In this document: positions 5,047-8,364 of the stretch, piece by piece
How positions within the stretch are numbered: position 1 is the stretch's first letter
Layout: each line of letters begins with the position of its first letter
Source: Lachnospiraceae bacterium
GTDB taxonomy: Bacteria > Bacillota > Clostridia > Lachnospirales > Lachnospiraceae
DNA length: 8,364 nt
Direction: 5' to 3'
Assembly (NCBI GenBank): GCA_017446125.1
Contig: JAFSRL010000287.1
Location: 1-8,364, forward strand
Translations under genes and position numbers: made by a program
Notes under the pieces: generated by a model
The model's input: only the letters and a program-made list of their open reading frames with translations
Told to the model about the DNA's origin: nothing
Databases searched by the model: none

Positions 5047-6585
5047 TTACCTCCCCGCCTTCTTGCGCTTGTACATCTGCGCATCCGCTCTCGCGAAAAA
5101 GTCCCAGAGCCGGTACTCGTCCGAAGGCACCGCGTTAAACCTGCCGTGCGTCACCGGAACCGGACAGGCGTCGATGATCTCCTGCTCCATCCGCGCAATC
5201 TCGCGCTCCGTCTTGTGCTCGTACAACAGCACAAACTCGTCGCCGCCGTAACGCGCGACAAACATCTCCTCCTTGTCCGCGATGGACTTTAACGCACGCG
5301 CAACGGCGCGTAAACACGCGTCCCCTTCCCTGTGGCCGAAGGTGTCGTTATAAAACTTAAACGCGTCGATATCCACAATTCCGATGCCGAAGGTTTCGCG
5401 GCGCCGCTTGCAACGGGCAAAGGCTTCCTCCATCGCCTTGTTGAGCGCGTAGCGGTTGGGGAGACCCGTGAGCTCATCCGTGTCCGCCTGTTGCTGCAGG
5501 CGCTCGTTTTCCCGGATGACCTCCTCGCGTTCGTCCCTGAGCTCCTCCACAAGCTTCATGAGCGCGGTGGAATCGCGGTAGATCTTCAACATCTCTTCCT
5601 GCTGCAGCGCGGCAAGCGTATGACGTCTTGCGTACGCCCGGGATAACTGTTTGTAATTCTTCGTTAAGCGATAGTAACGGATTTTGATCTGTTCATGCAA
5701 AAGCAGCGCGTAGTACGATTCGTCCGGCGTATCGACCTTGTCAACCGCATCGATCAGTTTGCCCGCTTCCTTTTTGGCCCCGCGCCAGATGAGGCGTGCA
5801 ATCAAGCGGTAGATATCCTTGGAATAAAGCGCGTAGGTGTCCGACTGCACAATCCGCACAATCACCTCGTCCGTGAGGGCTCTCAGTGCGTCGAACTCTT
5901 TTTTGATTAAGGCTTCGTGGGACTTCAGGATTAAGAACCAAAGGTGCGCGCGACTCTTTGTGTCTTTGATTTTTTTTAAGTCTTTTTCGATACCCGCCAT
6001 GATTTTTTTTGCGCCCGAAGAATCCTTTGCGTAAAAGCTGTAGAGTGCTAAGTTTGTGCGGATTAAGATGCTGTTTTGCAACGCGGGGAAGGTGTCCTTC
6101 TTGCGGTTCATGACGCGCTGGCTTTTTTTGATGTGGCGGATGGCTTCCTTGAATTCTCCCATCTCCGCCATCAGGTCGCCAAGGTTCGCGTTCGTGACCG
6201 CGCCGCCCACGGAGTCCTTGTCCTGCGCGACAAAGGACAGCGCCATCTCGAAGTAATGGTAAGCAATGTCAAACGCTCCGATGCGCTGCGCGTCAACGGC
6301 GAACAGGTTGTAGGCTCTGGTGAGGTATTCGTTTTCCGACGTGCGCAGAAGATAACGCAGCGAACGCTGCAGATAGGGGCGAATTTTGTCGTACCGCTCC
6401 CGGTAGTAATTCGCGCTCGCATAGTTTAAGTAGGTGTAGCCTGCGAGCGCGGCATCGTCTGTTTGCAGCGCCGTTTTTTCCAGATGCTTTAAAGCGCAAA
6501 AGACTTGCTCCCCCTCCTTGGGAAGCAAGTCCTGAATCTCGTTTATGATGGCGCGGGTGCGCCCGTCGTATCTGTTAATCTCCAC
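5047..6585 (-). CDS. TPR-like repeat / GGDEF protein A (probable diguanylate cyclase)
   Basis: The 512-aa protein has the same plan as its downstream paralogue: TPR-like helices (about 1-320, for example NLGDLMAEMGEFKEAIRHIK near 134-153), a coiled coil (about 325-368), then a GGDEF domain (about 369-512). The domain has DELTGLPNRYALN, the metal-site segment VDIDAFKFYND (404-414) and an intact GGDEF at 447-451. The residues where an RxxD inhibitory site would sit read KEEM, so that site is missing. There are no membrane segments. The start is GTG at 6585; the next in-frame Met is near residue 114, and an upstream stop excludes a longer form. No Shine-Dalgarno precedes the GTG, unlike its neighbours, while a TGT-TATAAT extended -10 ends 6 nt before it, so a leaderless transcript is possible. 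It begins 18 nt after nrdD on the same strand, so cotranscription with nrdD is also likely. Confidence 0.92.
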   Translation of the reverse strand: MEINRYDGRTRAIINEIQDLLPKEGEQVFCALKHLEKTALQTDDAALAGYTYLNYASANYYRERYDKIRPYLQRSLRYLLRTSENEYLTRAYNLFAVDAQRIGAFDIAYHYFEMALSFVAQDKDSVGGAVTNANLGDLMAEMGEFKEAIRHIKKSQRVMNRKKDTFPALQNSILIRTNLALYSFYAKDSSGAKKIMAGIEKDLKKIKDTKSRAHLWFLILKSHEALIKKEFDALRALTDEVIVRIVQSDTYALYSKDIYRLIARLIWRGAKKEAGKLIDAVDKVDTPDESYYALLLHEQIKIRYYRLTKNYKQLSRAYARRHTLAALQQEEMLKIYRDSTALMKLVEELRDEREEVIRENERLQQQADTDELTGLPNRYALNKAMEEAFARCKRRRETFGIGIVDIDAFKFYNDTFGHREGDACLRAVARALKSIADKEEMFVARYGGDEFVLLYEHKTEREIARMEQEIIDACPVPVTHGRFNAVPSDEYRLWDFFARADAQMYKRKKAGR

Positions 6586-6589
6586 GAAA

Positions 6590-6606
6590 TGATTATAACA
6601 TAATCA
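6590..6606 (-). promoter_or_regulatory. inverted repeat and extended -10 between nrdD and GGDEF gene A
   Basis: TGATTAT (6590-6596) and ATAATCA (6600-6606) are perfect 7-bp inverted repeats around AAC, spanning the nrdD stop codon. On the minus strand the same bases supply TGT-TATAAT, an extended -10 element whose predicted start would fall at about the GTG of the GGDEF gene. It may be an internal promoter with an overlapping operator, or a chance AT-rich palindrome. No U-tract follows, so it is not a terminator. Confidence 0.35.
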
Positions 6607-8364
6607 CTTCACCGGCACCGCCAGAAATCTCTTCACGCCTTCGATGCTCTCATAGACCTCGATGTCGCCGCGGTTGTCAACGATGAGGGTCGGTGCGGAC
6701 ACAAGCCCTAAGTTTTCCGCGAGCTCCGCGCCCTCCTTGTCCTCCGCGTACAGGACGCGGTAATCGATGCCCGCCTTCTGCAGCATGCTGCCCGCAATCT
6801 TGCAGTTGGGACAGGTCTTCGTGGAAAGCAGGATTGCCTGCTGCCCGATTGAGGCGTTCATCTCCGAATCATCGTCAAAGTCGTCGTCCTCGAAGATGGA
6901 CTCCGCCGCGCTCATCACGTCCTCCGCGAGGTCATCCTCCGCAAGGTATTCCGCTTCCTCGATGACGTCCGTGCTCTCCTCGAACTCGCTCTCGACGGCA
7001 TCTTCCAGCATCATGCGCGCCGCCTTCGCCTTTAATTCCTCCATCTCGTCCAAAAGGCCTTCTGTCTGTTGCAACTCCTCCGTCGGTGCGCCCGGGTATT
7101 CCGCGCTCACCACCTCACCGTCAACCAGGAAATTCAAAACGTGTGTCTTATTCGCATACGGGGATGAGCTCTTGGGTAAAATCCTTGCGTCCTGCGCTTC
7201 CGCGTAGGTCTTGCGGGACTTGAACTCCGCGAGCTTGCCGTCGTTCCAGTTGCGGACCGGACGGTAGTAACCGGTGATGCGGGAATAAACTTCCGCGCTC
7301 GCACCACAGGTCGGGCAGTTGAAGTGTTCGCCCTGAATGTAGCCATGCTCCGCACATACGGAATAGGTCGGGGACATCGTGTAATACGGTAAGCGGAAGT
7401 TCTCCGCAATCTTACGGACCAGTGTCGCCGCGCTCTTCCAGTCAGGTAACCGTTCGCCCAAGAATCCGTGGAAGACGGTGCCGGAGGTGTAGAGCGTCTG
7501 TAACGGATCTTCCTTCTCCAGTGCCTCGAAGATGTCCTCCGTGTACCCCACCGGCAGGTGCGTCGAATTCGTATAGTACGGGCTTAATCCGTTTCCGCCG
7601 GCCGTAATGATGTCCGGATATTCCTCGACATCGTGCTTCGCGAAACGGTAGGTCGTGGACTCCGCCGGTGTCGCTTCCAGGTTGAAGAGCGCGCCGTATT
7701 CCTCCTGATAATCCGAAAGGCGCTCTCTCATGTGCTCGAGCAGATCGATTGCGAAGTTCGAGCCTTTCTCGCTTGTGATGTCAATCTGGGAGCCCGGCGT
7801 CTGCATCCACTTCGCGTTGCGGATGGCTTCGTTGACACCCACAAGACCGATTGTCGAGAAGTGATTGTCAAAGCCGCCCAAGTAACGCTTGGTGTAGGGA
7901 TAAAGTCCTTCCTCCATTAAGCGGGTCACCACCTTGCGCTTCGCGTCTAAGGAGCGCGCGGAGATGTCCATGTATTTATCGAGCATCTGATAGAATTCCT
8001 CTTCCGAATCCGACAGATACGCGATGCGCGGGATGTTGAGCGTCACGACACCGATCGAGCCCGTGGACTCGCCCGAGCCGAAGAACCCGCCGGACTTCTT
8101 TCTTAATTCGCGAAGGTCCAGGCGCAGGCGACAGCACATGCTGCGCACGTCCGAAGGCTTCATGTCAGAGTTGATGTAGTTGCTGAAGTAGGGCGTGCCA
8201 TACTTCGCGGTCATTTCGAATAAGAGCCTGTTGTTCTCCGTTTCCGACCAGTCAAAGTCCTTCGTGATGGAGTAGGTCGGGATGGGATACTGGAAGCCGC
8301 GGCCGTTCGCGTCGCCCTCAATCATGATTTCGATGAAGGCCTTGTTGATCATGTCCATCTCTTC
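6604..8364 (-). CDS. nrdD: anaerobic (class III) ribonucleoside-triphosphate reductase with C-terminal redoxin domain, 5'-partial
   Basis: This glycyl radical enzyme makes deoxynucleotides without oxygen. The frame stays open to the window edge (two more codons, Glu-Glu, precede the Met at 8358), and the family is normally 600-750 aa with a large N-terminal region, so the 5' part lies outside. Numbered from Met 8358, visible features are the FQYPIPTYSI segment (22-31), the MCCRLRLDL segment (74-82; C75 or C76 is the likely thiyl-radical cysteine), a zinc site CAEHGYIQGEHFNCPTCG (335-352; C335, H338, C348, C351), and the glycyl radical loop RITGYYRP (Gly363). After about residue 425 an acidic linker (31 of 73 residues Asp/Glu, 427-499) leads to a redoxin domain (505-584) with CPNC (516-519) and a cis-proline-type SAPT (554-557). 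That tail suggests a built-in reductant. The stop is TGA. No nrdG follows; two GGDEF genes do. Confidence 0.95.
   Translation of the reverse strand, partial: EEMDMINKAFIEIMIEGDANGRGFQYPIPTYSITKDFDWSETENNRLLFEMTAKYGTPYFSNYINSDMKPSDVRSMCCRLRLDLRELRKKSGGFFGSGESTGSIGVVTLNIPRIAYLSDSEEEFYQMLDKYMDISARSLDAKRKVVTRLMEEGLYPYTKRYLGGFDNHFSTIGLVGVNEAIRNAKWMQTPGSQIDITSEKGSNFAIDLLEHMRERLSDYQEEYGALFNLEATPAESTTYRFAKHDVEEYPDIITAGGNGLSPYYTNSTHLPVGYTEDIFEALEKEDPLQTLYTSGTVFHGFLGERLPDWKSAATLVRKIAENFRLPYYTMSPTYSVCAEHGYIQGEHFNCPTCGASAEVYSRITGYYRPVRNWNDGKLAEFKSRKTYAEAQDARILPKSSSPYANKTHVLNFLVDGEVVSAEYPGAPTEELQQTEGLLDEMEELKAKAARMMLEDAVESEFEESTDVIEEAEYLAEDDLAEDVMSAAESIFEDDDFDDDSEMNASIGQQAILLSTKTCPNCKIAGSMLQKAGIDYRVLYAEDKEGAELAENLGLVSAPTLIVDNRGDIEVYESIEGVKRFLAVPVK

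Noticed and set aside
6767..7207. 146-aa Ser-rich plus-strand frame, and other plus-strand frames at 7422-8039
   Set aside because: They are antisense to nrdD, which has clear zinc-site, glycyl-radical and redoxin motifs. Their serine/arginine-rich composition is typical of complement-strand shadows.

Overview
The window looks like chromosomal DNA from an anaerobic Gram-positive bacterium, most likely a clostridium of the Lachnospiraceae type. That is inferred from an oxygen-sensitive class III ribonucleotide reductase, purine-rich AGGAGG ribosome binding sites, a membrane-anchored S41/CtpA-like protease, a Clostridia-style patatin-like lipase, and soluble TPR-GGDEF proteins. The left 2.6 kb is more AT-rich and mosaic. 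The right 5.7 kb is denser and has higher GC at third codon positions.

Layout, left to right. (1) 48-296, minus: a small basic hypothetical protein. (2) 297-594: an intergenic regulatory region between divergent genes. It has candidate promoters on both strands, an interleaved set of inverted repeats that could form an H-type pseudoknot, a strong Shine-Dalgarno followed at once by an 11-codon leader ORF, and a hairpin. (3) 595-930, plus: a small secreted protein with a signal peptide and a 45-nt tandem repeat. (4) 968-1002: a strong bidirectional terminator. (5) 1021-2235, minus: an S41 C-terminal processing peptidase with an N-terminal membrane anchor and a PDZ domain. (6) 2248-2629: intergenic DNA holding what look like two gene remnants in opposite orientations, one resembling the C-terminal half of a HAD/5'-nucleotidase-like protein, followed by the promoter and RBS of the next gene. 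(7) 2630-3469, plus: a patatin-like phospholipase whose stop codon overlaps that of the convergent gene to its right. (8) 8364-3466, minus: a likely operon of three genes, read right to left: nrdD (5'-truncated by the window edge), TPR-GGDEF protein A, TPR-GGDEF protein B.

The right-hand cluster joins anaerobic deoxynucleotide synthesis to two paralogous cytosolic diguanylate cyclase-like proteins. The nrdD product carries its own glutaredoxin/thioredoxin-like CPNC domain on a long acidic tether, which suggests a built-in reductant. No nrdG activase gene follows nrdD here. I saw no tRNA, rRNA, CRISPR array, insertion sequence or complete novel defence system. The most unusual items are the repeat-containing secreted protein with its odd 5' leader, the candidate pseudoknot, the redoxin-fused NrdD, and the paired GGDEF genes.
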